From NCBI RefSeq assembly GCF_949628215.1, contig NC_134279.1, positions 82,391,330 through 82,455,329 on the forward strand: a DNA stretch of 64,000 nucleotides. The letters run 5' to 3'. The first letter of the stretch is position 1, and each line of letters starts with the position of its first letter. A program made the position numbers and the translations under genes. The notes beneath the pieces are model-generated. The model saw nothing but the letters and a program-made list of their open reading frames with translations, did not search any database and was not told the DNA's origin. The stretch is from Phalacrocorax aristotelis (taxonomy: Eukaryota; Chordata; Aves; Suliformes; Phalacrocoracidae). This document shows, one piece after another, positions 13,926 through 28,100 of the stretch.

Positions 13926-16103
13926 CATTTGGACAGCAGAGTGCTGGCAGCTCACAGAGCTGCTGCTGGGCTTGCCCCATGAGAAAGGAATATGCAGTGT
14001 TTATGGAGGGCTCTGGAGACCCTTGAAAGCACCCTGGTAACCAGCTGCCACCAGCACTTCAGACATTAAACCGTTTCCCAGACAGGTTCTCCTTCCAGGT
14101 ATGACCCCAGGATTGTCACTGGTTTTTTCATTCGCAATCAGGCAGGAGGCCAGGAGGACTCTGAGACCTTGGATCCTTCATGGAAATATCCCAGCACTGT
14201 ATGGCACAGTCCAAACTGGAAACCACTTTTCTCTCATGGCAAATGTCTCCCCCAAGACAATGCCCAGCATTGAACTCTGGTGGCAATGGGCAGTGGGGGG
14301 GCGGGGGTCTCACTATCCTGGAGGAGAAGGAGGAGGTAGCTAGAAGGATATTACACGGCTTTTGCTGCCACTGTCGTCAGCATCTTTCATCAGTGTTGGG
14401 TGTTCACTTGACCCCAAGTCATCCCATCCCATCCCATGTGCAATGTCAAGAAGAAACTAAAGCTGGGGGGTAAATTGGCCAGGAAGTGATGCCAGGAGCT
14501 GTGGCGGAGTCTCCGTCATGGTAACCCCACTGCCAACCCACCCCAACCCTTAGTTACGTCGTGGTACCAATTTCCCCTCTCATCCCACCCCCTCTACAGT
14601 TTTTGTGCTGAATATATATTCTGTCTTATAAAAATAGTCCTCTGGTATCAAAAGACAAATAAAACAAGAGAGGAATAAAAGACCCCTGTCGCCAGCAGCA
14701 GTGCAAATCAGGAGAGCCAGCTCGGGAAGGATGGGCTTAAGGTGTCCTTGGTTTTTCACTTCTTCAAGGAGAAGGAGGTTGATTGGACTTTGATGGCCGG
14801 GACTGGCCTAGAGCAAGAAGAAAGAGAAAGGAGACAACTCATTTCAGTGCAGAGACCAAGTGTTCACCACCTCCACCACAAGCACCCTTCCACAGCTCGG
14901 GGAAGACAGACCAGCTGCTGTCCCTGAGCCCAGAGGAGACCTGGGACTGTCACAGTCACCCGTGTCCTCTCTCAAAGATACAACCCCAAACTGTATTGCT
15001 TTGAGGTGTTTTCCTATGGTGTACCCTCAAAACCCTGATAGGACACAGAGTCCACCAAAGCATGTGGTGACACTGGGCAGTAACCAGCAGTGAGAACTTG
15101 GAGCCCACCATCTGTGGAAGTGATGTCCCCCAAGGGGTTCCTGCTCTTGGCTTCCCAAGAGCAGCCAAGGTGGTTCATGCTCTATCAAGAGACAGCACCA
15201 AATCAACCAACCTGATATGGACCCTATAGTCCATCCTGGAAATTCATGAAATCTCTCACCTCATCCATCCAGGAAAGACAACAGTTCCCTGCCCTTCTCC
15301 TAGCAGGTTGATGGTGTCAGGTAATGAATACGGACCAGGACATGGGCACGTCCTGCTCCCTGGCCCAAGTCTGGCCCTGCCAGTCTACATTTTCTGACAT
15401 GGGCACTGTTTAAAGAGAGGATGAGCAGGGACTGCTCTCAGTGGGCAGCAAGGACAAAACTACACCGTTAGGGGAAGGGAGCTGAGTCTGGCTGCTGGGA
15501 TACGCCCAGCCTTTCTCTTTCAAGACCACAGAACAGGCATGTTTTATCTACTAGAAGAGACAAGCTATAGGGATTGAGTTACACTGAGAAATTTTGGGGC
15601 ATATTCAGCCTCTTTGTGGTGGCAGCTACAAAGGCATATGAACCTAATTTAGTGTAAAAGGGTCAAGGCAGTAATTAGCAAAGCAGACTGTCTGGGGATA
15701 AGGGCCAACTTCAGACCAGCATGCCTTCTCTCCATGGCTGGATATGGCCCACAAGCCTGGCTAGCAGGAGCTGATGCAAGCGCAATCCCTTGAGGCTCCA
15801 CTGACCCATATGCAGAGGATTTAGTAGTATAGCAAGAGTTGAGAGTAGCAGTGATATTGTAAAGGACTTGGACTTAATATCCCAGCTCTGAACTGGAAAA
15901 CTCACACCCTCCATTCCCTTGGACACAGGTACCCAAGCCCTGCTGTTGCTGGGGTACCCAGCGAGGCTATGTCCTGCTCATCTAGGAACCTCTGGGAAAG
16001 TGGACATTTAACTCCCAGCCTCCTGGTTCCCAGCCCAGTGCTTAACCAAAGGCGCTCTCCCCCCAGGCAGTCCCCATGGTCCTGCATGATGTCTGTGACT
16101 CAC
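13926..16103. other. Region 3' of the last placed ADAM33 exon
   Basis: Should contain the ADAM33 stop codon and 3' UTR. I see no minus-strand AATAAA here. Two plus-strand AATAAA motifs (14658, 14676) have no recognisable gene before them. A short (TCCCA)n stretch lies at about 14423-14440. Confidence 0.45.
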
Positions 16104-16121
16104 CTTTGAGGTGGCATCGGC
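16104..16121 (-). CDS. ADAM33: ADAM33 exon 23: 18-bp tail micro-exon (putative)
   Basis: GCCGATGCCACCTCAAAG lies between a strong acceptor (TTTCCTCCCTGCAG) and a strong donor (GTGAGT). Read from phase 2 it gives KPMPPQ plus two bases (AG). The proline-rich meaning and frame-neutral length support it, but 18 bp is too short to be sure by eye. A nearby acceptor at 15992 would then end the protein after R-G-S with stop TAG at 15984-15982. Another at about 15897 would end it after S-S-E-L-G-Y. I cannot choose between them. Confidence 0.55.
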
Positions 16122-19100
16122 CTGCAGGGAGGAAAGATCAGAGAGATCATCAGTGTCCATCCATTCACTCCACTGTCCCCCAGCAGAACACCAACAGCTC
16201 CCTCCATGCTCTGGGATAAGAGGCCACATGCACTCACAAAGGATTGGTGTCTCCCTTAACCCAGGACCTTACAAGACACAAAGTCCCAACCGTGGTCACT
16301 GTTGGCCAACCTTGGCCAAACCCTGCGGGGTCCTGCCAGGTGGAGGCATGGCTGCAGACCCTGGGCACCTGCAGGTACCTTGCTTGGGTGGGCAGGCTTT
16401 TCTCCTGCACCATGCAGGAAGGATCAAGGGCACAGGACTGTTTATGCATGTAGCATCCCCATCTGGACAAACACTTTTGTTGCAGATGCTCCCCAGGTAG
16501 CAGAATTCGGGAGGTCTTCTGATTTCCTTCCTACCTTTTGCTGCTGCCCCCAAAAGCCCTGTACCAAAGATCCACAATGCCCTATAGGCCAGCTGCCCCA
16601 AAGCTGGTGGTCTTTGAACTCCTCTGTAGCTTCATCAGCATGCACAAACCCACGCACCCCAGAGCACAAAGCATTTCTCCTGCTTCTCAGCAGCCTGGCC
16701 TGTACACACCAGCTATATCGGGGAAGTGCAGGTGAAGACACCATGAGGGGCAGACCAGAGCACACCACAATGACATTTGGAATGTCCCACCCAGATGTGA
16801 CCCACAAGACCCCCTACTGTGTCCACCTGCAGGACCCCAGCAGCTGTGGGAGATAGCTCAACTCCTCTCTCAACTTACTTTAATGGCCTCGTGGGGTGGC
16901 TCATGGCACTTGTACCCGATGCCTTGAAGTTGGTAGGAGGGACCATGACCAGCAGGGTCTGTCCATGTGCAGGAGGCAGCTCTTTGGCCAGAAGAGGACT
17001 GCCAGGCAGCGGCCGACGGGGCGGCTGGTGCTTTGGGATGACCTGGGATCACAAAGTGTATGGGGAGAGACAACATCCTTAGAGGAACATCCAATGACCT
17101 CCTACAAACTTCTCTCCCCCGCTGCAGAGCTAAGATGTTTCAAAGGATGTAACAACAACGTCCAAACTACCTTAAAATATTCTCATTATCTAATGAGCTT
17201 TCTTCATCATTGCAACAGATTAATCTCTTAGGGTGGTGTGACAGCTCCTTAATAGTGCCCAACCCAAAAGAGCCACAGGCAGCCAAAAAAAACAGGGAAT
17301 TTCTATGAGTCTGGAAAGAAAGCAGAGCCAACCAGCAAAGCTCACCAGCGGGGTCCTCACAGGGCTGCAGGGAAGAGGTTTCTTCGGAGGTGGCAGCTTA
17401 ACCTGGGAGACAACTCTTTTGGTGGGGACCACGGGTGATTTGCTGACTGGTGGAGGTGGCCTGGCAGGCTTGGAGTCTCTCAGGCTTGGAGGGATGGAGT
17501 GGGGAGCCGGGCGAAGAGGGTGGACAACATTAACAGGCTGAGAGCCAGGCTGGTGAGTGCTGGGTTTGAGGGGGAATGCAGCCTGTGTTCTCTGCAGGGA
17601 TGAGAAAAGAAGTATGGAGAAAATCCGTAGGTACATTTTCCTGGGTGCTGAAAAGCAGATGTCCCCTCAAGGTCTGGGTGCTAGGGAGTTGCAGGAGGAG
17701 CACTGGGTGTTTATTCCACTTTCTGGGACCACCACTTTTACCATCCCACCCAAAAGCTGAGCATGTTTGCTCCTCACTAATGATACAAGAGCACACAGAG
17801 ATGAGAAATGCGTTGGTCTCAGGAGATCTGGGGCAAGGCCAGCCGGTGGTGAATAGTATGGTGAATCCAAACCAGATTTCCACCAGATGGGAGACATAAT
17901 TCTGTGCCACTCTCAGCCACTGTAGCCATGCTCAAAAACCCTAAATTCTTCCTAAATTCAGCCCTGGGCTTACCCATCCCAAGGTGACCAGAGCTGACAC
18001 AATAAGCAGCAGAAGCATCTGCCTCCCCAGAGACCCAGCACAAAGTCATCAGTGGGATTGCACAGCCCCTGCTAAGCTTTGCCATGGTGATGAGCAATTT
18101 TGCAATGGAGGCTCCTGGAAATCACCAGGGTCTTTTTGAGCAGGCTGAGCTCAAGAGACTCACTTTTAAGAGGGATGTGTACTACTGACCAACGGCTCAC
18201 AGTGTAGACTCAAAGCAAAAACAGCACAGAGTACCAGTTGCTTCCCCAGTTGCTAAAGGGAGATGTGATCATCCACAAGTATCAAGCCCCAGGGAGGGAA
18301 AGCAAACCTGGAAAGCAAGTTACTACTTACTTTATTAGTGTGGCTGGAGGTGGAAATGTTCCGCAAGGTGAAAGCAGCTTTGGGATGGCCACTGGTTGAC
18401 TTCCGACTGATGGTTTTATTCCTGCTCGGGATCACAGACATAAACCACAGATGGCAAAATAAAGCAACCATCTTTGCAACAGCTGCCTCTCAAAATACTG
18501 CACAACAGTGAGATTCTGTCTCTGTTAACAGATCATTAGCAGACAATCCTGCAGTGCTAGGTGAGCAGGGGTGACAAGTCTATCTTGAGATAATGAGGGA
18601 AATGAAGGAACTTGTTTGATTCTGGGTTTTCTTCCCAAATGATTGCAGGGGCCCTGGGGTATCTGAGTGGCTGTACCTGTACTGGGAGGAGAAATCATGA
18701 GAGTGTCTAAATTCAGTGGTCCTTTAGAGCTCTTCCAGTTCTTGCAGCCTGCTAGGAGCAGATGGCAAGAAAGCTCCTCTGTACCAGGCCACCTTCATCA
18801 TCACTCTCTGGGGGTGTCCTGTCCAGAGGACCATTCCTGTCTTCTGCTCAGGGGAGAGATGAGAGCCTCATATTGTCTCTTCATATCTCAGCCAGGTCTC
18901 ATACCAGTTTGAAACAGGCCCTGTGCACTGCCAGCTCCCCCACAACCATTCCTACCAGGCTGGATGCTGCCAGTGGCAAGAAAATGTTTCAGGGTCTCTC
19001 TAGGTCCTCAGGAGAAGGGCTTTAGGATGCATCACCCACCTATATGTCTCCTGGCTCCTCCTCCTCATCTCCTTTATCCATTTATTCAGGAGTGAGTTCT

Positions 19101-22100
19101 CCCGCCGGTAGCAAAAGTAGGTGATCACCATCAGGCCCGGAAGGAAGAGCAGGAAGATGAGCAGAAGGGTTATTAAGATGGCTTCATGATCTGGCAGGGA
19201 AAGCACAAAGATGAGTGTGGGGCTGGGAGAGCCAGCAGCCTCCAGATCCACTCAGTGCAAACGTCAGTCCCATCCACCCATTCCCAGCCACCCAGGCTAG
19301 AGACATCATTCCTGATCACACCTCTGAAAAGGGAGCAGTACCATCTGGTGGCCTCTGATAAAAATGGGTGGCCACCAAGCAACCAGAGCTGGGCACAGGC
19401 TGTGAGCCTGCCTGAATGGACCCAACACAGCACATTTGGGAACAGAGCTGTCAGCCGCTTTATTGCCCCGTTTCCCCCTCTCAGGGCATTGCTCCAGCCC
19501 CATCAGCATCACAAGGCACTGGACAAGAAGTCATGACTCACTGTCTTGCTGCACAGGGCCACTGTCCACACTGCCACCCAAGCCCGGCTTCTCACAGTAG
19601 GGGGGAGCCCAGCCAGCATCACAGTGGCAGTTCTTGTTGCTGTTGCAGACCTGCAGGATGAGACGGAGCATTGAAGAATCACAGAATCACAGAATCATGG
19701 AATCACAGGTTGGAAAGGACCTCAGGGATCATCTAGTCCAACCTTTCTGGGAAGAGCACAGTCTAAACAAGACGGCCCAGCACCCTGTCCAAATGACTCT
19801 TGAAGGTGTCCAACGTGGCCAAGTCAACCCCTGCCCTGGGGAGATTATTCCAGTGGTGACTGTCCTCACTGTGAAAAACTTCCCTCTCGTGTCCAGTCGG
19901 AATCTCCCCGAGAGCAACTTGTGTCCATCCCCCTTGTCCTCTCCATGGGACTCCATGTAAAAAGGGAGTCTCCGTCTTCTTTGTAGCTGCCCCTTAAGTC
20001 CTGGTACACGGTGATGAGATGCCCTCTGAGCCTCCTTTTCTCAAGGCTGAACAAACCCAGCTCTCCCAGCCTACCCTCGTATGGCAGCTTCCCAGTCCTT
20101 TGATCATCTTGGTGGCCCTTCTCTGGACCCCTTCCAGCCTGGCCACATCCTTTTTGTACAGCGGGGACCAGAACTGCACACAGCGCTCCAGGTGTGGCCT
20201 GACAAGCGCTGAGTAGAGCGGGATAACGACTTCTTTATCTCTGCTGGTGATGCCCTTTTTGATGCAACCCAGCACCCTGTTGGCCTTCTTGGCCGCAGCA
20301 GCCACTGTTCGCTCATGTTGAGCTTTCTGTCCGCCAGGACCCCCAGGTCCCTTTCCACAGAGCTGCTCTCCAGCCAGGTGGCTCCCAGGAGGGACATATG
20401 GAAACAATGATCTGTATGGTGGGGATCAGAGCAGGCTGAAGGAGCTTAAACCCTGCCAATATTTACCCCTTGAACATCACTCGGATCATGTCTCTGTTGT
20501 CCTCAAATGCATGATTTACAGAGATATTTTCTTGCTGACACACTAATTTCCCTGCTTCTTGCAGAAACCTTGAAGACAGGTATCTTATACCCTCAGCTTT
20601 CACACCGCTTGACTAGACAAGCCTGGTGCCCTTAATACTTTGCATTAGGCCAGGTTTGTTAAACATCTTCCCCTGGGGATCTTCCTGTTAAACCATAGCA
20701 TTGCTGTTGCCTTATCTGACGAAGCCCTGTGTGCTGCAGTGGTCAAATCTTTGTAGCCTTTAAGCTTTAGACTATAGTGGCAGTTTCTGTTCACTGAACC
20801 ATTTCCGTTGCCTTTTTGCAGTCCCAGTTGTGTTTCTAACTTGCTTTGCTCTCAGAGGGAACAGGCACCTGCTCTGAGCTCTAAACACTCTCCAGTTCAA
20901 ATTGGACCCTGATCTAAATTTTGCAGATGGTCCTTACATCATGAATGATCTTCCTCTAGCTTGGACACAGGTAAGCAAAGATCTCAGCTCAGTCTCACCC
21001 GTAGCTGACACATGTGAGGGTTATGAAAAGCAGATGCCCACTGCATTGCAAGGGTCATCCCTGAGGGAGACACTTGGTTTTGCTTAAGAATATGTGCTCA
21101 TCTCGGGAGCCTGCTGTAGGTTTCAGGCAATAACTCACCCCATGGCCGTTGCACCGGGAAACGCACTTTTCCAGCTCAAAAAGGGAGGCATTCTGGCACC
21201 GGCGATCTTTGCAAACCTGAGAGAGAGCCAAGAAGCTGAGGTTAGAGAAAGACCCGAGGCAGGGGTCTGGCTTCACAGATGGGAGTCCTTGGGAAGGATG
21301 TTGTCCATTGGAAAATGCAGGTTGGTTAAATCATATTGTTCCAGGTCAATGCATTTTACTCCAATTTTCAGCACAGCCCGGGAAACCTCTGTCGTTCCCC
21401 CATCCAGGACGGCTCAGCGGAGACCAGCCACCACCACTCCCACCCCCCCCTCTCCTGACAACCCACCTGGCAACTCCTGGAGATGGCATTTCCCATCTGG
21501 TCCTAAAACAGAAGCACCAGCCAAAAAAAACAACACTGGATTTTGAAACCAGCCATCCTTTCTCATTAAAAATGTCAACGTTTTGGCCTTCCATCCCAAA
21601 CCGGGATGAAAATTTCACAATTAAAATCCCAAATAGCAAAGGCCATATCTCCACAGCCAACTCTGCCTGGCATGCATCCCTGCTACTGTGCTGTCTACCA
21701 GGCTTCTGCCCTTTCTCAGCTGAACTGACCCTCTGTAAAGTACCCAGAGATTCAGGAGCTGTAAAAGAGACTAATGCTCAGTTAGCTGCACCTGTTTGGT
21801 CTTGATTCCTAACACAGATTTCCCAAGAAACAGTTTATTCATAGAAGGAAGCCTCATCCGTCAAGTCCTGGAGCATGCAATTCTTGTTGGGGTTGCTCCA
21901 CTATGCATTAAACCAGTAAAGAAGCATGGAGGCCAGAGACAGAACTTGGTGGCCTACACACAGCACCCAGTGATGTCTAGAAATGCCCCAGCTGAGGTGC
22001 CATCAAGGCAATGTCTGCAAGCATGAGGGGAACCACCTCCCACGGCCCCCGGCTGTAACACAGAGAAGAGCCAATGTCTACATTAGAGCTCGGACAAGAG

Positions 22101-25100
22101 CCAAGGAACTGATCTCCTGGAGGAGACCCCAGCCCTAGGAAGAGGAACTCACCATCCCATCTCCACATTTCGTCCCCGTCATCACCAGCCCAGGGTCGGA
22201 GAGGTCTTCCTCATCGTCCTTTGTGGTGTACATGTAGGTGCCTCGGCACTTCACCTCCCGCCCATTGAAGCGGATGGTGGTGTCGATGGAGACAGTATTG
22301 GTCCCCTGGGGCTTCTTAGCTGAGCTCTGGCACTGGATCTTGCCACACATAGCATCCCTAGGAGCAGGTCACAGCCGAGGTGAGGGCAGGAGACGTGGCT
22401 ATCTGCTGCTTCACCCTCCCTGTCCCTTCACCCCCTGCCCTGATGCCTGCTGGCTCACCTCCCTCTGAATTTATGGCCATAGGAGGCTGTGATGGGAGAG
22501 GCTCAGCAGGTTCTGAAAGGACTTAGATAAATCATGTACAGCACAGAGAAATGCTGGAGGGAACAGGCAGGGGAGCCCCTCTAACATCCCTGGTCTAACT
22601 GGGAATACTGGAGAGCACACGCTCTCTAAATACCATCTCCTGCTGATGCTGCCTTTGATTTTCCCTTCGGGCTGGGCTGGGAGGTGATGTACAGTAGGAC
22701 AACCTCCCAGCAGAGGTGGGGACTGAGCCCAGGAAGGACCTGGTGGCTTCCTCTGATCCAAAACAGAGCTGGCCCAAGGGATGACACCAGGAGGTCAGGG
22801 TAGGGCCCCACCAGCCCCTTTACAGGGGTGGGCAGCAGAGGGCTGCACGTGCAGGAGGAGGCGCCCATGGGTGCCAGTGCTGCACCCACCTCTTGTCGCA
22901 TTTCACATAGCGCCCTTGGCTGTCTTTGCCGCAGTTGCCATAGGTGTTGCCAGCCATGTTCACGTCCTGGAAACAGGCGTCCGGAGCTGGCCAGGCACCT
23001 GCAGGGAGGGAGGAAAGGTCGCGTGTGGGATGGGGAAAGCAGCCAGCAGGGAGGAATACCAAACCTGGGACCTGGATGCTCATGGAGAAAACACCATGGA
23101 AAAGTGTCCTGGAGAGCTGCTGCTGCGGGTGCTGGGCCAAGAACAGCACAGGAAGGGTGAAATCCCTTTGTCTCTGGGGTGTAGCAGAGAATTTTGGCCC
23201 TGGGGGAGGATTCCCCCCTGTGCATCCTGCAGCTTTCCTGGGGGCACCCCCAGGCGCTGGACCTGGGGGTGGCAGCCCCGCTATGCAAACGGGGACCTTG
23301 TGCCCTGTATGGGGTGGGAGCAGCAGAGGGGTGTACACGGGTGCGAGCGGGGTGCTGGGAGTGTGGGTATGGGGGCTGTAGGGTGCACAGGGGCAGGGTG
23401 CACCACATGGCTGTGCATGGCCATATGTAGCACTAGGGGTCGTACGCAGCTCATGGCCATATGCTGCAGGTGGCCGTATGGAGCGTATGAGCTATGGGCC
23501 ATATACAGAGCAGAGGCCATATGCAGCATGGGAGCTGGATGCAGTCTGTGGCCATATAAATTGTGTGTGTGTATATATATATATATGAAGCGTGTAACCA
23601 CCATACAAAGCATCTGGCCACGTGCACCTTATGACCCACATCCACAACTGGAGCGCTGTGTGCAGTTCTGGTCCCCGCTGTACAAAAAGGATGTGGCCAG
23701 GCTGGAAGGGGTCCAGAGAAGGGCCACCAAGATGATCAGAGGACTGGGAAGCTGCCATACAGGGACAGGCTGGGAGAGCTGGGTTTGTTCAGCCTTGAGA
23801 AAAGGAGGCTCAGAGGGCATCTCATCACCGTGTACCAGGACTTAAGGGGCAGCTACAAAGAAGACGGAGACTCCCTTTTTACACGGAGTCCCATGGAGAG
23901 GACAAGGGGGTTGGACACAAGTTGCTCTCGGGGAGATTCCGACTGGACACGAGAGGGAAGTTTTTCACAGTGAGGACAGTCACCACTGGAATAATCTCCC
24001 CAGGGCAGGGGTTGGCTCAGCCACGTTGGACACCTTCAAGAGTCATTTGGACAGGGTGCTGGGCCATCTTGTCTAGACTGTGCTCTTCCCAGAAAGGTTG
24101 GACTAGATGATCCCTGAGGTCCCTTCCAACCTGGCATTCTGTGATTCTGTGTGATCCTGTAATAATCACCTATGGGCCATATGCAGCATAGGGCATGTAG
24201 GCAGCGTGAGGGCCATATGCAGAATATGGGCTACCTAAAGCAAGGAGTCTATGCAGCGCATGAGCCATATGCCGTGCTGAAGCCATATGTAGTGTACGGG
24301 CTGCACTACAGCGAAGAGGTCACTTGCAGTATATGGAGTCATGTGCAGCATGGGGGCTGTATGTAACGTATGTGCTGTATGCAGCGTGGGGAGCACAGGC
24401 AGACAGTAGACGGGCTGTGCACAGCAGACACCTGTGAGTGTGCATGTGCAGCACCCCCAGCCCTCCATGCCAGCCCCTTGGATGTTGACCCCAACCCTGG
24501 ATGGGGACAGCACAACCCCTCCATCTACCACCCTCCAGCCCCACGGGCACAGAGACCCCACGTGCAGACACAGCACTGAGACCCAGCATGGCTCCTGCTC
24601 CGGAGAGGGGTGGCAAGGAGGCAGGGCTGGGGCTGGTGGGACTCACCTGGTCCCCAGAGCTGGATGCACTGCTGGTGGTGGGTCATGCACATGCCGTTGT
24701 TGCAGTAAGCCTCGCCGTAGGCACAGGATGAGCCATCCAGCAGGTATACGTTGGCTGGGCAGTAGGGTGAGGCACCTGTGCAGTATTCTGGGAGGTCACA
24801 GGATCCCGCCGCTTCCCTGCAGACCGTCCCAGCCACCTTTAGCTGCCACAGGAGGAGAGAGAAACATCAGCACTGAGTGGCAGCAAAGGGGCCGAGCTGG
24901 GACTGATGCTGCCTCCCGGTACAGCTTGGGGTACACGCTATCCCTTCGCCCAGGTCATTGATGGATGTGTCAAACAGGACCGGACCCAGCACTGACCCCT
25001 GGGGAACAGCGCTAGTGACAGGTCTCCATCCAGATGCTGCCCTACTGATCACGACCCTCTGAGCTCTCCCATTCAGCCAGTTCTCTATCCACGTCACTGT

Positions 25101-28100
25101 CCACTCATCCAACCCACACTTCCTAAGCTTGTCCGTGAGGATGCTATGGGAGACAGTGTCGAATGCCTTGCTGAAGTCGAGGTAAACAACATCCACTGCT
25201 CTCCCTTCATTGACCCAGCTGGTCACGCCATCAGAGAAGGTTATCAGGTTGGTCAAGCATGATCTTCCCTTGGTGAATCCATGCTGACTACTTCTGATAA
25301 CCTTCTTGTCCTCTGCATGCCTGGAGATGACCTCCAGGATGAATGAACTGCTCCATCACCTTTCCAGGGACAGAGGGGAGGCTGACTGGCCAGGAGTTTC
25401 CCAAGTCCTCCTTCTTGCCCTCTTTGGAGATTGGAGTGACTCCTCTGCAGACATGAGTTTAGGTATAACCCTCCTTATTTGGCACCAGCCCAGGGGGTTC
25501 ACCTCAGAGATGTGCAGTGTGTGAGTTCCAGGAGGGTGGTGGGAGCCGTATCTCCCTGTTCAGCCACAGGCGGGCGGGTGGGCACCAGGGGGGACACAGC
25601 GTGGGGCTTACCTTGCAGTTCTGGCAGCAGTCACCGTGGGCACACTGGGCCCCTGCCTTCAGCGTGCAGTTGTGTGCATTGCAGCACGGGTTGGTGCACT
25701 CCTGCGTGGGGAGGAGACACCACCACTGTCAGGGAGTTCATCCCTTCCCCGTGGCTGCCCCCAGCCCCTTCTCCACCCATCACAGCATTGTTCTTCCACT
25801 TTGACGATGGGGAAACTGAGGCACATGGGGGATGAGGAAGACCTGAGCACTCTGGGGCAAAGCCAAGAAGGAAGCCAGGGCCAGGTTAAATGGATTTAGG
25901 AAGGTGGGACTGGGAAAAGCCCTTGAGATAGAGTCCCTGTGGTGACCAGAAAACCCCTTTCCCTTGGAAATACCCCTCTCCATGTGGGCTGCGTCCTGCC
26001 ACCCAGCAGCTGAGCTGAGCTGCAAAAGCCTCTGTGGGAAAGCAATACAGCACCCAGCACCGTACCTCCACCTCCCCGCAGTCACAGTCTTCTCCTTCCT
26101 CCAGAAAGCCATTGCCACATTTCCGTCCCACCACCAGGTCCTTGGTGTCGGGCAGGTTGAACAGACACATGCCACCTCCCTTCTGGAAGTAGTTCTCCAG
26201 CTGCCTCTTGCTGCAGGAGCTGAACACGCGAGGGAAGGGGTGTCTGCGTGGGGGACAGATGGGGAGGGATGGGAACCAGGGCGATCGGGACCAGAAGAAG
26301 GTGGAAAACCACAGTCAGAGCTGGGAAATAAGGACACGGGCGAACTGGCACAAACCCTTCCAAGAGCAGGAGCCACTACCAGCCAGATGCATCAAGACCA
26401 CGAACATCCCCCAACCAAACTCGCATGGCTGAGCATCAGATTAACAACCAGGGGACGCCACACTGAACCCAAATATTTTCCAGAATGGATGGGGTGGAGA
26501 AGCAGAGCTGCTATACACCACCCCCAGCGCATCAACCCTCCAGCCAGAAACCTCTTGGAGACCCCCGTGAACCTCAAAGCCCAAGGAGCACCCGTGCCTG
26601 CATGCTCTGCCTGCTCAGTGCTGGTGTAGATGTCACCTCTGGGCCTTGGTCCTCTGTACCTGCTACACCACAGACACCCCCGTTCTAACCACAAGGCAGG
26701 TCTCCACATCTGTAATGTCTGTCTGCTCAGGATGTCTGCTAAATATATGCCTGCTACCACCAAACCGTTGATCAGAAATACCCGTCTGGGGCTATGTAAA
26801 TAACCTTGAGACTGAGATGGAGAAAAATCCTCAAAAAAATTAAAGAAAAATGGAAAATAAACACAAAAAAAACCCATATTAAATCATTCACAAGGCCTGA
26901 GCAGCAAAAAATAAAAATTAGAGCCTACTATTTTTTCATTTCTCTAACAGCCTAACTGACCTTTCCTATAAGGAGCTGGAGAGAAAAGGGGTTTTCTAGA
27001 CAAGCTTTGAGCATGGTTCTTCTGTAATTTTGCACGCTTGTGGGGTTTTTCGTATGAAATACTAAGAAGGAGGAAGCAAAGGGTAAGAGCTGTGCACTGC
27101 TCTCCACTTCAGTGCTGCTTTCATTTCCTCCTACAGCTGAAAAAAAAGTTGTATTTCATATTAGGACATTTCATGTTGAAGAGGACACAGAGGACTTTTA
27201 CTAAAAGTATTTTTGAAGTCTGGGGGAAATCTCTTGAGCTGTATGGAAGGCTGTATGTCCATGCAAGTTATGGGAGGGTGAGCAAGTAAATGTAGCCAAT
27301 ATCTGGTTTCTGAATGTGCAAACATGGACAGGTTGAAGACAGTTAAAAATGTGTTTCCTGCCCATGTGGGGGAAAAAAAAATACTTCAGCAAAAATAAGA
27401 AGGAAGAAAAGTCACAGGGAGATAGATGTCAGCTCAGAGAGCTTTGCCTGCAGGGGTGAGCAGGGGCACAGCTGAGCTACAGCATCTGCTACTGTTTTGC
27501 ACCGGTGCATCCAGCTCCAGTGGATGGGGGCAGGATAATTAATTAGTAAGATAACTAAATAAACAAGTGCACAACTGCCTCGTCCTGGAAAGCTGGTGCT
27601 TTTCCCCACCACAATCCACCTAGGCAGAGACTAAACCCCATGGGGTGAGTGCCGTGGTCTGACAGCCCTGAAAGCCACGGGAAAACAGCCTGGGGACACC
27701 CTGAGACTGCATTGTGGTTTTTGACTGTCAGTTATTAATTGGAAGAGCAGGTAGGTTCAGATAACAGGGAGCAAACAGCTGCTTTTCTGCAGTGCAGGGA
27801 AATCTGGGACGACTGTATTGTGAGGAGCCAGAAAACTCACAGGAGAACGGCCTTGGAAGGGAAAGTGGCACCAACCAGCTGAATTTCATACAGCTTTGGG
27901 CTGAATTAAATGGTAAAAGCAAAGGAAAACAAACCCTGCAGGGATGCCAGAGAGCATGAAAGCTCATGACTGCCACTCCGGAGCATCCCACATCCAGATT
28001 TAGTGGGGTTGGTGTGAGGGATGTCAGCTCACCCCACCACAGCCCTGTGGTGCCATGAGTCCCCACCAGCATGGCCAGCGACTGGGCACCGCTTTGCCCT

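Noticed and set aside
1-16000. GFRA4, the human neighbour 3' of ADAM33
   Set aside because: I looked for cysteine-rich GFR-alpha-like exons on both strands and found none.
22781-23845. 354-codon plus-strand ORF in the ADAM33 region
   Set aside because: Runs antisense through exon 15, the tandem array and CR1 copy D'; its end is CR1 sequence. An artefact of joined non-coding parts.
24867-25256. A reverse-transcriptase gene or retron
   Set aside because: The RT motifs belong to a truncated CR1 LINE fragment without a complete domain or partner.
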